A stretch of DNA of 64,000 bases from an uncultured cyanobacterium. Lineage in GTDB: Bacteria; Cyanobacteriota; Cyanobacteriia; Cyanobacteriales; Nostocaceae. Below the pieces are notes generated by a model. It saw nothing but the letters and a program-made list of their open reading frames with translations, made no database searches and was not told the DNA's origin. The stretch's first letter is position 1. Every line of letters starts with the position of its first letter. Positions 8,319 to 17,644 of the stretch are shown in pieces. The stretch lies in NCBI GenBank assembly GCA_903848645.1, contig CAINGU010000100.1, forward strand, positions 96,576 to 160,575. The letters are read 5' to 3'. The position numbers and the translations under genes are program-made.

Positions 8319-10415
8319 TTAAAAGTATTTGCAGACAGAGGTGGCACATTTACAGATATAGTCGCTGTCACTAATAATCAAACAATAATCAACAGACTTT
8401 CAAAACATCAAGAACGGTTTTTAATCGTTCCTCTCCCTAACCAAGAATGGATAATAGTCTATAAATTACTATCAGAAAATCCTGAACAATATCAAGATGC
8501 AGCAATTCAAGGTATTCGGGATATTCTGGGCATTTCCAACCAAGAACCTATTCCTACTGAAGCCATAGAAATAGTTAAAATGGGGACAACAGTAGCCACA
8601 AATGCACTGTTAGAAAGAAAAGGAGATCGGGTAGTTTTAGCTATTACTAAAGGCTTTAAAGATGCGTTAAAAATTGGTTATCAAAATCGTCCAAATATCT
8701 TTGCTAGGCAGATAATTTTACCCACCATGCTTTATGAGCAGGTAATTGAAATAGACGAACGTTATGATGCTCATGGTCAGGAATTAATAGCCGTCAATAT
8801 TGAAAAAACAAAACATGATTTACAAGCGGCTTATGATACAGGAATCAGGAGTTGTGCCATTGTTTTCATGCACAGCGATCGCTATCCTAAACATGAACAA
8901 CAAGTAGCACAAATAGCCCAAGAAATCGGCTTTACACAAATCTCCATATCCCATCAAGTTAGTCCATTAATGAAATTAGTCAGTCGAGGAGATACAACCG
9001 TAGTAGATGCTTATTTAACTCCGATTTTGCGGCATTACATTAACCAAGTAGCCAGTCAACTACCTGGGGTTAAATTAATGTTCATGAAATCTGATGGTGG
9101 CTTAACCGACGCACAACAATTTCAAGGCAAAGATAGTATTTTAAGTGGTCCTGCTGGCGGCATTGTTGGTGCAATTCAAACCAGTAAAAGAGCGGGCTTT
9201 GAATTAGTAATTACCTTTGATATGGGCGGAACAAGTACAGATGTTGCCCACTTTAAAGGAGAATATGAAAGACAATTAGATTCAGAAATTGCTGGAACAA
9301 GAATGAGAGTTCCCGTATTAGCAATTAACACAATTGCTGCTGGAGGCGGTTCAATTCTCTTTTTTGATGGTTCTAGTTATCGTGTCGGACCCCAATCAGC
9401 AGGTGCAAATCCTGGGCCAGCTTGTTACCGACGTGGGGGACAATTAACCGTCACAGATGCTAATGTCATGTTAGGAAAAATTCACCCTCAATATTTCCCC
9501 TCTGTGTTTGGAATTGCAGGCAATTTACCCTTAGATAAAGATATCGTCAAAAAGCTATTTATTCAACTATCCCAGGAGATTTTAGCCGCTACAGGAAACA
9601 CTTCTACACCCGAACAAATAGCAGCGGGATTTATTGCTATTGCTGTCGAAAATATGGCAAATGCCATCAAAAAAATCAGTTTGCAACGTGGTTATGATGT
9701 CACAAAATATGTCCTTTGTTGTTTTGGTGGTGCAGGTGGACAAGTTGCTTGTTTAATTGCTGATACTTTAGGAATGAAAAAGATATTTCTTCACCCCTAT
9801 GCAGGAGTTCTTTCTGCTTATGGCATGGGATTAGCTGATGTTCGCTCAATTAAAGAAACTGGAGTAGAAAAGCCTTTAAATCAAACATTGATTCCGCAGT
9901 TACAGCAATTAATGATATCGCTAGAAAACCAAGCAAAAAATACTATTAACTCCGATAAAACAAATAGAGAAAAAATAGTCCGAAAAATTAACTTAAAATA
10001 TGATGGAACTAACTCTACATTAAACATTAATTTTGCCGATAATGTGGCATTAATGCGAAAAGAATTTGAAACTGAACATAAAAATAGATATGGTTTTATT
10101 CAAGCAGAGAAAACCTTAATTGTTGAATCAGCCTCAGTAGAAGTAATTCAAAAAATGGACACTCCTGAAGAACCATTAATTACTCGTAATTGTCCTTTAA
10201 ATGAAGTTCCCGCACCTGTGGAAATAGTAAAAATGTTTACGGCTGATAAATGGCATGATACCCCCGTTTATCACCGGGATAATTTACAACTAGAAGATAG
10301 TATTATCGGACCTGCAATCATTATCGAAAAAATTAGCACAATTGTAGTTGAACCCCACTGGGAAGCCAGATTAACTGATAAAAATCATTTAATTTTACAA
10401 CGCCATTTTTTGTAG
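8316..10415 (+). CDS. hyuA: Hydantoinase/5-oxoprolinase subunit A
   Basis: This 699-residue protein has the HyuA architecture. The N-terminal nucleotide-binding motif is ADRGGTFTDI, followed by KMGTTVATNALLERKG, then the central TFDMGGTSTDVA with SGPAGGIVGA, and CFGGAGGQVACLIADTLG toward the end. HyuA-HyuB enzymes open cyclic amides with ATP; the best-known reaction is 5-oxo-L-proline to L-glutamate. HyuB lies downstream on the same strand, separated by an inverted-repeat element. In eukaryotes both parts are one polypeptide. Substrate (5-oxoproline or hydantoin) cannot be fixed from sequence. The stop codon lies in the left arm of the following repeat. Confidence 0.88.
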   Translation: MLKVFADRGGTFTDIVAVTNNQTIINRLSKHQERFLIVPLPNQEWIIVYKLLSENPEQYQDAAIQGIRDILGISNQEPIPTEAIEIVKMGTTVATNALLERKGDRVVLAITKGFKDALKIGYQNRPNIFARQIILPTMLYEQVIEIDERYDAHGQELIAVNIEKTKHDLQAAYDTGIRSCAIVFMHSDRYPKHEQQVAQIAQEIGFTQISISHQVSPLMKLVSRGDTTVVDAYLTPILRHYINQVASQLPGVKLMFMKSDGGLTDAQQFQGKDSILSGPAGGIVGAIQTSKRAGFELVITFDMGGTSTDVAHFKGEYERQLDSEIAGTRMRVPVLAINTIAAGGGSILFFDGSSYRVGPQSAGANPGPACYRRGGQLTVTDANVMLGKIHPQYFPSVFGIAGNLPLDKDIVKKLFIQLSQEILAATGNTSTPEQIAAGFIAIAVENMANAIKKISLQRGYDVTKYVLCCFGGAGGQVACLIADTLGMKKIFLHPYAGVLSAYGMGLADVRSIKETGVEKPLNQTLIPQLQQLMISLENQAKNTINSDKTNREKIVRKINLKYDGTNSTLNINFADNVALMRKEFETEHKNRYGFIQAEKTLIVESASVEVIQKMDTPEEPLITRNCPLNEVPAPVEIVKMFTADKWHDTPVYHRDNLQLEDSIIGPAIIIEKISTIVVEPHWEARLTDKNHLILQRHFL

Positions 10416-10589
10416 GTTGGGTTGAGGCTTTGCAAAACCCAACAAAATCTCAGAAATATTGCAATACTGCTCGGTTAAGCATTTTTTAGGCATTATAGAT
10501 AACAATATTTCAAGAGTCTGAGCCTATTTTATGCCCTTAATTGAGGAGTATTGGGAAATGTTGGGTTTCGTTTCTCAACCCAACCTACA
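10411..10589. repeat. Inverted-repeat element between hyuA and hyuB
   Basis: The left arm (10411-10444) reads TGTAGGTTGGGTTGAGGC and continues to AAACCCAACA. The right arm (10559-10589) is its near-exact inverse, ending CTCAACCCAACCTACA. About 114 bases separate the arms. Such GTTGGGTT palindromes are frequent in Nostocales intergenic DNA. The element overlaps the hyuA stop codon and fills nearly all the hyuA-hyuB gap, so it may lower readthrough into hyuB or stabilise the message. Confidence 0.7.
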
Positions 10590-10621
10590 ATTTTACTTAT
10601 ACTCAAAATATAGGACTCAAA

Positions 10622-12178
10622 ATGAAAATGTACACCACATCTCAACCAGATCCCATTCGGTTAGAAATATTCAAAAATCTCTATCAATTCATCGCCGAAC
10701 AAATGGGAATTGTTCTGCAAAATACAGCAGCATCAGTTAATATTAAAGAAAGATTAGATTTCTCCTGCGCTATTTTTGATTATTCAGGATTATTAGTTGC
10801 CAATGCCCCGCATATTCCTGTACATTTAGGTTCAATGAGTGAAAGTGTCCGCAGTTTAATTAATGATCAAGGTGACACCATAAAAGCAGGAAATGTTTAT
10901 TTATCTAATAATCCCTATAATGGTGGAACACATTTACCTGATGTAACAGCAATTACTCCGGTTTTTGACACAGACGAAAAACAAATTATTTTCTATGTTG
11001 CTTCTCGGGGACATCAATCTGATATTGGTGGAATTACTCCCGGTTCTATGCCTCCTCACAGTACCACAGTGCAAGAAGAAGGAATTCTTTTTGATAATTT
11101 TCTCTTAGTTGAACAGGGACATTTCCGAGAAATAGAAACAAAAAAATTACTCTTAAATCATCCCTATCCAGCCCGCAACCCTGATCAAAATATAGCAGAC
11201 TTTAAAGCCCAAATAGCTGCCAATGAAAGGGGAGTTCAGGAATTAAATAAAATGGTTGTACAATACAGACTTGAGACAGTTCAAGCTTACATGAATTTTG
11301 TTCAAGACAATGCAGAAGAAGCAGTCAGAAAAGCAATTGATGTTCTCAAAGATGGTGCATTTATTTATGAAATGGATAATCATGCACAGATTAAAGTTAA
11401 AGTTACTATTGATAGGAAAAATCGCAGTGCTATAATTGATTTTACTGGAACATCTCCACAACTAAATAGTAATTTTAATGCCCCCAAAGCTGTAACCCAA
11501 GCAGCAGTTTTGTATGTTTTCCGTACTTTAGTTAATGATAATATTCCTCTTAATGCTGGGTGTCTTAAACCTTTAGAAATTATTATTCCTAAAGGCTGTA
11601 TGTTAAACCCAATTTATCCCGCAGCAGTAGTCGCTGGTAATGTAGAAACTTCGCAAACTATTGTTGATGCTTTATATGGTGCATTGGGTGTTATGGCTGC
11701 TTCCCAAGGAACGATGAATAATTTTACTTTTGGGAATGAGAAATATCAATATTATGAAACAATTTGCGGTGGTTCAGGTGCGGGGATGAATTTTAATGGT
11801 ACTGATGCAATTCATACTCACATGACTAATTCCCGTTTAACTGATCCAGAAGTTTTAGAAACCCGTTATCCTGTGCAAGTAGAGAGTTTTAGTTTGCGTT
11901 CTAATAGTGGTGGTAAAGGCCAATATTCAGGTGGGAATGGGGTAATTCGTCGGATTAAATTTCTCCAACCAATGACAGCAAATATTCTTTCTAGTCATCG
12001 TTTAATTCCTCCCTTTGGTTTGAATGGTGGAGAACCTGGAAAAGTTGGAAGAAACTGGATAGAACGTGAAAATGGAACTAAAGAAAATTTAGGTAATACA
12101 GCTACAGTAGAAATGCAAACTGGGGATATTTTCGTCATAGAAACTCCTGGAGGTGGAGGATTTGGTAAAGTTTCCTAA
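10622..12178 (+). CDS. hyuB: Hydantoinase/5-oxoprolinase subunit B
   Basis: The protein has 518 residues from the ATG at 10622 (a second ATG is at 10628). The family start PIRLEIFKN is ten residues in; the in-frame start at 10541 would translate the repeat and is rejected. Conserved blocks are [38 protein letters not shown] residues 90-105, [10 protein letters not shown], and the Gly-rich end [10 protein letters not shown]. It should form the HyuAB complex with the upstream gene. Length and motifs are complete. Confidence 0.87.
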   Translation: MKMYTTSQPDPIRLEIFKNLYQFIAEQMGIVLQNTAASVNIKERLDFSCAIFDYSGLLVANAPHIPVHLGSMSESVRSLINDQGDTIKAGNVYLSNNPYNGGTHLPDVTAITPVFDTDEKQIIFYVASRGHQSDIGGITPGSMPPHSTTVQEEGILFDNFLLVEQGHFREIETKKLLLNHPYPARNPDQNIADFKAQIAANERGVQELNKMVVQYRLETVQAYMNFVQDNAEEAVRKAIDVLKDGAFIYEMDNHAQIKVKVTIDRKNRSAIIDFTGTSPQLNSNFNAPKAVTQAAVLYVFRTLVNDNIPLNAGCLKPLEIIIPKGCMLNPIYPAAVVAGNVETSQTIVDALYGALGVMAASQGTMNNFTFGNEKYQYYETICGGSGAGMNFNGTDAIHTHMTNSRLTDPEVLETRYPVQVESFSLRSNSGGKGQYSGGNGVIRRIKFLQPMTANILSSHRLIPPFGLNGGEPGKVGRNWIERENGTKENLGNTATVEMQTGDIFVIETPGGGGFGKVS

Positions 12179-12224
12179 ATGATTTTAACTTTCTTGTCGC
12201 ATTTCTCGAAATTTATTACCCCAA

Positions 12225-12329
12225 ATGAGTCCTACTTGTCATATTTACTGGGGAATTGAACGAGAGGATATTGTTTTGGCTTTTCATGATACAGAAACTC
12301 GTAAGTTGACGGAGTTTGCTGTAGCTTAA
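12225..12329 (+). pseudogene. XisI-like C-terminal remnant
   Basis: A 34-codon reading frame encodes EREDIVLAFHDTETRKLTEF and ends FAVA-stop. This resembles the C-terminal end of the XisI family (typically PKEDIVLGFHSPxKRxxTxFAV), which pairs with XisH in heterocystous cyanobacteria. The first ~75 residues of the family are missing and no XisH gene is nearby. It is called a decayed fragment from pattern recall; a short independent gene is possible. Confidence 0.45.
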
Positions 12330-12370
12330 TCAAAAATAAAGAAATATCATTTATTACAAAGGAGAAATAA

Positions 12371-13810
12371 ATGTCTGTCATTTTTTTGGCTGAATGTGGA
12401 AGTAAACAACAAGCTGAAGTATTTTCTCAGCATTTTGAAGGAATTTCTTGGACTCTTATAGATGATATTGAGTCTGAATGTCATCCAGAAATTAAGCAAG
12501 ATTTTGAGGGCAACTGGTGGTGTAGCTTATCTGCAACTGGAATAGATTGGACTCCTGCTAACAGAGCAGAAGGAAATTATCTTCATTATCAGATTGTGCA
12601 ATTACAAATAATCCATTTACAAGATTTAAAATCAGCCCCTCCTTTTCGTTATGGTTTTATGGTGGAACTTGAAGATAAAGACTTAAATGGGTTATTAACT
12701 GATAGCAGTTCGCAAGTAACCTATAGTCAGTTAATCACTCGCCAATCTTCTGAAAATCCTCAAATAAAGCTTAATATACCTACTTTATTTGTTCATGTAG
12801 TAAAGGCTAGACTTATCTTACCTGAAATACTTTGGCAGCAAGTGGGATCACCTTCAAATTTTGAACCATTTATACAAGGTTATGTTTGGTTACCACCATC
12901 ACCCACAATTATATCAGGGGGAATGCAAGCACCACCGAAAGATGTTATTACAGAAAAAACTATAAGGATAGTTGTCGATCCTAACCAAGCAGAAATTTAT
13001 ATTCAACAAGCACATGAATTAATCAACCAAGGGCAATTTATTAAGGCGTTAGATAATTTGGAAAAAGCTCAAAAGTTAAATCCATTTTCTACTGAAATTC
13101 ATAGATTTAAAGCATTTACTCTTTTTTCCTTGAACAGATTTGATGAAGCCTTACAACATTGTGATTTTGCGATACAGTTTGCTTCACCTCAAAGCGACAA
13201 TCTACTTATAGCTTATCAACTAAAAGGAGACATACTCTATGAACAAGGGGTATCATTAGGGTTGCTAGGACGACATCAAGAGGCAGCAGTTGCTTTTGAT
13301 AATTGTTTAAAAGCACAAGTAAATCCAAATCAAAGAGAGAATAGCAGTATATATCACAACAAAGCCAGTGCTTTGTGGAACAGTGGCAATTGGGAAGAGG
13401 GTTTAGCTTGTTATAATATGGCAATTCTCTTAAATCCAGATTATGGAATGGCTCACCGTGATAAGGGAAGTTTACTACAAAAATCAGGACGATATGAAGA
13501 AGCTTTATTATCACTTAATGAAGCTGTACGATTGATGCCTGACAGTAAAATGGCACATTATTTGAAGGGGATTTGTTTAGATATGTTGGGCTACAACCAA
13601 GAAGCTTTAGAATGCTTTGATACAGCAATAAGGTTAAATCCGCACTTTGCTAGTGCTTATCAAGGTAAAGGAATTGCACTCGATAAGCTAGGAAGATATG
13701 AAGAAGCTTTGCAATCTTTAGAATATTCACTGCAATTAGATCCTCTCTCTTCTAATACTCAAAACAGTATTAGAATTGTTAGAAAACATCTTAGTTTCGA
13801 TTCTTTTTAA
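12371..13810 (+). CDS. TPR-repeat protein with unassigned N-terminal domain
   Basis: This protein has 479 residues. A good ribosome-binding site (AAAGGAG, 12358-12364) precedes the ATG. Residues 1-200 form a domain I do not recognise, rich in aromatic residues (GNWWCSLSATGIDWTPANRA) and probably beta-structured. Residues ~213-475 hold about seven TPR units, for example ALDNLEKAQKLNP, GLACYNMAILLNPDYGMAH, ALLSLNEAVRL, ALECFDTAIRLNPHFASAY and ALQSLEYSLQLDP. There is no signal peptide or membrane segment. TPR arrays mediate protein contacts, so a cytoplasmic scaffold is the safe reading. Its stop codon overlaps the stop of the split hicB on the opposite strand. Confidence 0.7.
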   Translation: MSVIFLAECGSKQQAEVFSQHFEGISWTLIDDIESECHPEIKQDFEGNWWCSLSATGIDWTPANRAEGNYLHYQIVQLQIIHLQDLKSAPPFRYGFMVELEDKDLNGLLTDSSSQVTYSQLITRQSSENPQIKLNIPTLFVHVVKARLILPEILWQQVGSPSNFEPFIQGYVWLPPSPTIISGGMQAPPKDVITEKTIRIVVDPNQAEIYIQQAHELINQGQFIKALDNLEKAQKLNPFSTEIHRFKAFTLFSLNRFDEALQHCDFAIQFASPQSDNLLIAYQLKGDILYEQGVSLGLLGRHQEAAVAFDNCLKAQVNPNQRENSSIYHNKASALWNSGNWEEGLACYNMAILLNPDYGMAHRDKGSLLQKSGRYEEALLSLNEAVRLMPDSKMAHYLKGICLDMLGYNQEALECFDTAIRLNPHFASAYQGKGIALDKLGRYEEALQSLEYSLQLDPLSSNTQNSIRIVRKHLSFDSF

Positions 13811-14132
13811 AGGTTAATATCCTCAATTACAGGAATATCTAAACCTAAACGTAAACGCAAAGCTAACCAATCACTTAATGCTTCTCTTAATTCACAACGA
13901 CAACCTTCTAAGAGGTTGTTTGAAAAGTTTTAGGTTGTGATTTTAGGCACTTACAGATCCCCCCTAACCCCCCCTTAGCAAGGGGCGAACTAGAGTCAAA
14001 GTCCCCCTTAAAAAGGGGGATTTAGGGGGATCTAAAAATATTTGATACACCATGAGGAACTTTTCAAACACCCTCTAAGGTTTGATAATTTGCCCATACT
14101 CCCTGTAAACCTGGAATTTCACCATTCCATTT
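13807..14132 (-). pseudogene. hicB-family antitoxin gene split by a MITE and 5'-truncated
   Basis: On the minus strand, 14132-14076 encodes KWNGEIPGLQGVWANYQTL and 13908-13807 continues with EGCRCELREALSDWLALRL to ...PVIEDINL-stop. Together these give the C-terminal half of a HicB-type protein (GEIPGxxGVxAxxxTLExCRxELxExLxxWL). The 164-bp element at 13912-14075 sits between them with a TTA codon duplicated on each side. Removing the element and one triplet restores the frame exactly. The 5' part ahead of 14132 merges into an unrelated GCGCAGAGGC-type repeat, and no hicA toxin gene is visible, so the locus is dead. Confidence 0.72.
13912..14075. mobile_element. MITE-like element with terminal inverted repeats, copy 2
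   Basis: The left end is GAGGTTGTTTGAAAAGTT and the right end is AACTTTTCAAACACCCTC. It is flanked by TAA on both sides (13909-13911 and 14076-14078), a 3-bp duplication matching copy 1 at 790-1033. The interior contains a palindrome of the CCCCCCTTAGCAAGGGG and CCCCCTTAAAAAGGGGG type. No reading frame is present. It interrupts a hicB-like gene. Confidence 0.78.
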
Positions 14133-14225
14133 CGCGCAGAGGCACAAAGAACGCACCAGAGATGACTTGAGAAAAATCACACATCGCGCTAGTCTTCATT
14201 AGCGTCAACCCGTGAAACTCAAACC

Positions 14226-16610
14226 ATGACAAATCACCCCCAAATACCCCCCTGCACCTGGAAACGTCCCATTGGACTAGGCTGGGAGAAACCCTACACC
14301 GTCCGTTACCCTAGTAATATTGATGATGGTCCCTGGCACGGAATGCCCCTTGGTGGCTTTGGTGCAGGGTGTATAGGACGTTCTTCACGGGGAGATTTCA
14401 ACCTGTGGCACATTGACGGAGGAGAACATACCTTCAAAACTGTTCCCGCTTGTCAATTTAGTATCTTTGAATCTGGACAAGCTTACGCATTATCTACCCA
14501 ACCTCCAGAAGATCATACACTGCAATCTTGGCAATGGTATTCACCTTCTCCCCTCTCTGTGAAAGGAGTGAGTTCAGGTACATATCATGCACTTTATCCC
14601 CGCAGTTGGTTTGTTTATGAAAATGTCTTAAAAACACAATTAACCTGTGAGCAATTTTCCCCAATTTGGGCAGATAATTATCAAGAAAGTAGTTATCCTG
14701 TAGCGGTTTTCTTGTGGAAAGTACACAACCCTACAAATGCCCCAATTACTATTAGCATTATGCTAACTTGGGAAAATATGGCAGGTTGGTTTACTAATAC
14801 TTTAAAATCTCCCGAAGTTAGAGTGAGAGATGATGGAAGTCCAGTTTATGAATATCTACCACGCTGGGGAGAAAGTCAAGGAAATTATAATTGTTTAGCA
14901 GAAGATGATCAATATTTTGGTTGCGTTTTAGGTCAAGTTTCTCATAGTCAAACTGTTCAAGAAGGTGACGGAACTTGGTGTATTGCAACTGCAAAGAATC
15001 CCCAAATTGAGATATTTCATAATTCCCGATTTAATCCGGTTGGTAATGGTGAAGATGTTTGGCAAAGTTTCTCAGAAAATGGTTCTTTACCTAATTATCT
15101 AGATGAAACTCCCGCAGATGAAAATACTCGTTTAGGTGCAGCAATTGCGGTACGTTTCACTTTGCAACCTGGGGAACATTTAGAAGTTCCTTTTGTGCTG
15201 AGTTGGGATTTTCCAATCACAGAATTTGCAGCGGGAGTCAACTATTACCGCAGATATACAGACTTTTTTGGTTGTAATGGTGAGAATGCTTGGCAGATTG
15301 CCACTACTGCTCTTAAAGAATATCAGAATTGGCGATCGCTCATTCAAAACTGGCAAAACCCCATTTTGGCAAAATCAGATTTACCTGACTGGTTCAAAAT
15401 GGCCTTATTTAACGAACTTTACGATTTAACCAGCGGAGGAACTCTCTGGAGTGCTGCCTCAGAAATTGATCCCGTTGGTCAATTTGCCGTGCTAGAATGT
15501 TTAGATTACCGTTGGTATGAAAGTCTAGATGTCCGGTTATACGGTTCTTTTGGACTGTTGATGTTATTTCCTGAATTGGAAAAATCGGTAATTCGCGCTT
15601 TTGCTAGGGCAATTCCCCAAAGTGATGACAGAACTAGAATTATCGGTTATTATCTGACTATCAAATCCGAAAGTCCCAACGCAATTCGTAAAGTTGCCGG
15701 TGCGACACCTCACGATTTAGGCGCACCCAATGAACACGTTTGGGAAAAAACCAATTATACTAGTTACCAAGATTGCAATCTGTGGAAAGATTTAGGTTGT
15801 GATTTCGTTTTGCAGGTATATCGAGATTTTCTGTTTACCGGTGCAAATGATATCCAGTTTTTAGCAGATTGTTGGGATGCTATTGTGCAAACTCTCGATT
15901 ATGTGAAAACATTTGATCTCGATGGTGATAGTATACCAGAAAATTCTGGCGCTCCTGACCAAACTTTTGATGATTGGCGTTTACAAGGTGTTAGTGCCTA
16001 TTGTGGTGGTTTGTGGTTAGCTGCTTTAGAAAGTGCGATCGCTATCAGTGATATTTTAGCAGAACACAAAGACACAAAAACGCAAAAATCAATTTATCAA
16101 ACTTGGTTAAATCAATCTAAGCCAATATACCAAGAAAAGCTGTGGAATGGTGAGTATTACCGTTTGGATAGTGAAAGTGGTTCTGAGGTGGTGATGGCTG
16201 ATCAATTGTGTGGGCAATTTTACGCTCGTTTATTGAGTTTACCAGATATTGTCCCCAGCGATCGCGCTTTATCTGCCTTAACAAAAGTATATGATTCCTG
16301 TTTTCTCAAGTTCCAAAATGGTAAATTTGGTGCTGCTAACGGTGTTCTTCCCAATGGTTTACCAGAAAATCCCAATTCTACACATCCTTTGGAAGTTTGG
16401 ACAGGCATCAATTTTGGTCTAGCAGCCTTCCTTGTGCAAATGGACATGAAAAATGAGGCAATGCGGTTAACGGAGGCTGTGGTGAGGCAAATTTACAACA
16501 ATGGTTTGCAATTCCGCACCCCGGAAGCTATCACCGCTAATGGTACTTTCCGTGCTAGTACCTATCTCCGGCCTATGGCTATTTGGGGAATTTATTTGCT
16601 AATTCGTTAA
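14226..16610 (+). CDS. GH116-family beta-glucosidase (GBA2/bile-acid glucosidase type)
   Basis: This 794-residue protein has the two-domain layout of glycoside hydrolase family 116. The N-terminal beta-domain begins with PLGGFGAGCIGR (residues 41-52). The catalytic (alpha/alpha)6 part holds the expected nucleophile Glu424 in the FAVLECLDYRWYES stretch, and the acid/base Asp582 in DQTFDDW followed by GVSAYCGGLWLAALESA. Family members remove beta-linked glucose from glucosylceramide or glucosides, with retention. There is no signal peptide, so it is probably cytoplasmic. It stands alone: a repeat-rich gap precedes it and a strong hairpin follows at 16626-16656. The natural substrate in cyanobacteria is unknown. 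Confidence 0.87.
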   Translation: MTNHPQIPPCTWKRPIGLGWEKPYTVRYPSNIDDGPWHGMPLGGFGAGCIGRSSRGDFNLWHIDGGEHTFKTVPACQFSIFESGQAYALSTQPPEDHTLQSWQWYSPSPLSVKGVSSGTYHALYPRSWFVYENVLKTQLTCEQFSPIWADNYQESSYPVAVFLWKVHNPTNAPITISIMLTWENMAGWFTNTLKSPEVRVRDDGSPVYEYLPRWGESQGNYNCLAEDDQYFGCVLGQVSHSQTVQEGDGTWCIATAKNPQIEIFHNSRFNPVGNGEDVWQSFSENGSLPNYLDETPADENTRLGAAIAVRFTLQPGEHLEVPFVLSWDFPITEFAAGVNYYRRYTDFFGCNGENAWQIATTALKEYQNWRSLIQNWQNPILAKSDLPDWFKMALFNELYDLTSGGTLWSAASEIDPVGQFAVLECLDYRWYESLDVRLYGSFGLLMLFPELEKSVIRAFARAIPQSDDRTRIIGYYLTIKSESPNAIRKVAGATPHDLGAPNEHVWEKTNYTSYQDCNLWKDLGCDFVLQVYRDFLFTGANDIQFLADCWDAIVQTLDYVKTFDLDGDSIPENSGAPDQTFDDWRLQGVSAYCGGLWLAALESAIAISDILAEHKDTKTQKSIYQTWLNQSKPIYQEKLWNGEYYRLDSESGSEVVMADQLCGQFYARLLSLPDIVPSDRALSALTKVYDSCFLKFQNGKFGAANGVLPNGLPENPNSTHPLEVWTGINFGLAAFLVQMDMKNEAMRLTEAVVRQIYNNGLQFRTPEAITANGTFRASTYLRPMAIWGIYLLIR

Positions 16611-16625
16611 ATCTAACATTCTTTA

Positions 16626-16656
16626 GATCCCCGACTTCTTTAAGAAGTCGGGGATC
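16626..16656. terminator. Perfect 15-bp hairpin downstream of the GH116 gene
   Basis: GATCCCCGACTTCTT is followed by its exact inverse AAGAAGTCGGGGATC around a single T. The 3' flank is TTGTCCTT, a poor U-tract. It may terminate the GH116 transcript, but it is also a member of a dispersed GATCCCCGACTT palindrome family; a degenerate copy lies at 51838-51872. Confidence 0.5.
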
Positions 16657-17007
16657 TTGTCCTTCTCAGAAGGTAGGGGCGCAAGGACTGCGCGTTAGCA
16701 GCTAGACCAAATATTGACAAACTTAAGAAAGTTTTTAGATTTTATGTGTAGTTTTATTTGGTATCTTTAAGAAACAAAAGCCAAATTATTGAAAAATATC
16801 CGCTTTGACTAAATATAGACATATAAATCTATTGTGTTGTACCGCTGCACTACACAAGCATTTGGGAAAATAACGACATTAAAAAATAGAAGTCTCCAGC
16901 GCAGAGCCAATAGCTTTTAGCAAAATTAGCTATAGTTAATAATGAGCAAGATTACTTGTTTTGTGATTATCCAACTCATCAACGCTGACCTGATGCGTTG
17001 CTAAATT
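16657..17007. other. Non-coding stretch with repeat debris
   Basis: Near 16667-16690 is an AAGGTAGGGGCGCAAGG-type repeat that recurs at about 30768 and 41883. The remainder is AT-rich, without an open frame, recognisable promoter or RNA. It lies between convergent genes. Confidence 0.4.
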
Positions 17008-17304
17008 TCAAGAGTCAGTGCGGAGAATTTGATAGCGGTAATAAACGTAGATATCAAACAGCGCCCCAACAAAGCCGCAGGTTAAACTAATTGTCAAGAG
17101 ACCGTTGAGGGAACTACCACTGCCGAAAGTGGCAAGAAAATGCAGAATTTGGATAGAGACATCGGAAACAATCCCTTGTAGCCCAGGAATATAACTAAAA
17201 AGGGATAAAACTAGCAACATACCACCAACGAGGAACACAGGGACAAGAAAACTAAAAATGGTGGTCAGGACTAAAGATCGGAAAAAGTTACTAAAAATAG
17301 TCAT
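17008..17304 (-). CDS. Small conserved-looking membrane protein
   Basis: I do not recognise a named family. The ATG at 17304 gives 98 residues; an in-frame ATG at 17358 would add 18 residues without hydrophobic character. Two long hydrophobic segments lie at about residues 10-38 (LVLTTIFSFLVPVFLVGG) and 63-85 (LNGLLTISLTCGFVGALFD). The C-terminus, YVYYRYQILRTDS, is basic and aromatic. It is probably an integral inner- or thylakoid-membrane protein. It is monocistronic, converging with the GH116 gene. Confidence 0.6.
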   Translation of the reverse strand: MTIFSNFFRSLVLTTIFSFLVPVFLVGGMLLVLSLFSYIPGLQGIVSDVSIQILHFLATFGSGSSLNGLLTISLTCGFVGALFDIYVYYRYQILRTDS

Positions 17305-17644
17305 TGTGAGACAGGGGTAGTGGGTAACTTGAGAGATAGCCGAAAATTTATCTGCCACTTTCTAGAATACTGGCGATCGCTCCCAAATATTCATTTCGTC
17401 AAGAATCTTAAGTTTTCATTAAATTACACTGGTACTAGTTACCCCAAGTGAATTGGATATTGTTGATGTTTAAAATCTGTAAAACCCTGAAATTATCAGG
17501 ATTTACATCTCAGTGTGCAGTTTAATAGAAGTAAAAACACTGTAAAAACCCGCTCAATTTTATGAGACTAGCCGTAAACTAAGTTAATAATTTAATAAAA
17601 AAGTAAGACACTGACAGGAGCGCATAGCTACTAGGACAAAAGAT

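Noticed and set aside
10541..10621. An N-terminal extension of hyuB
   Set aside because: It translates the right arm of the inverted repeat; the HyuB family start fits the ATG at 10622 or 10628.
13206..13514. A 102-codon minus-strand frame inside the TPR gene
   Set aside because: Antisense to a clear TPR-coding region; hydrophobic composition is what TPR antisense often gives.
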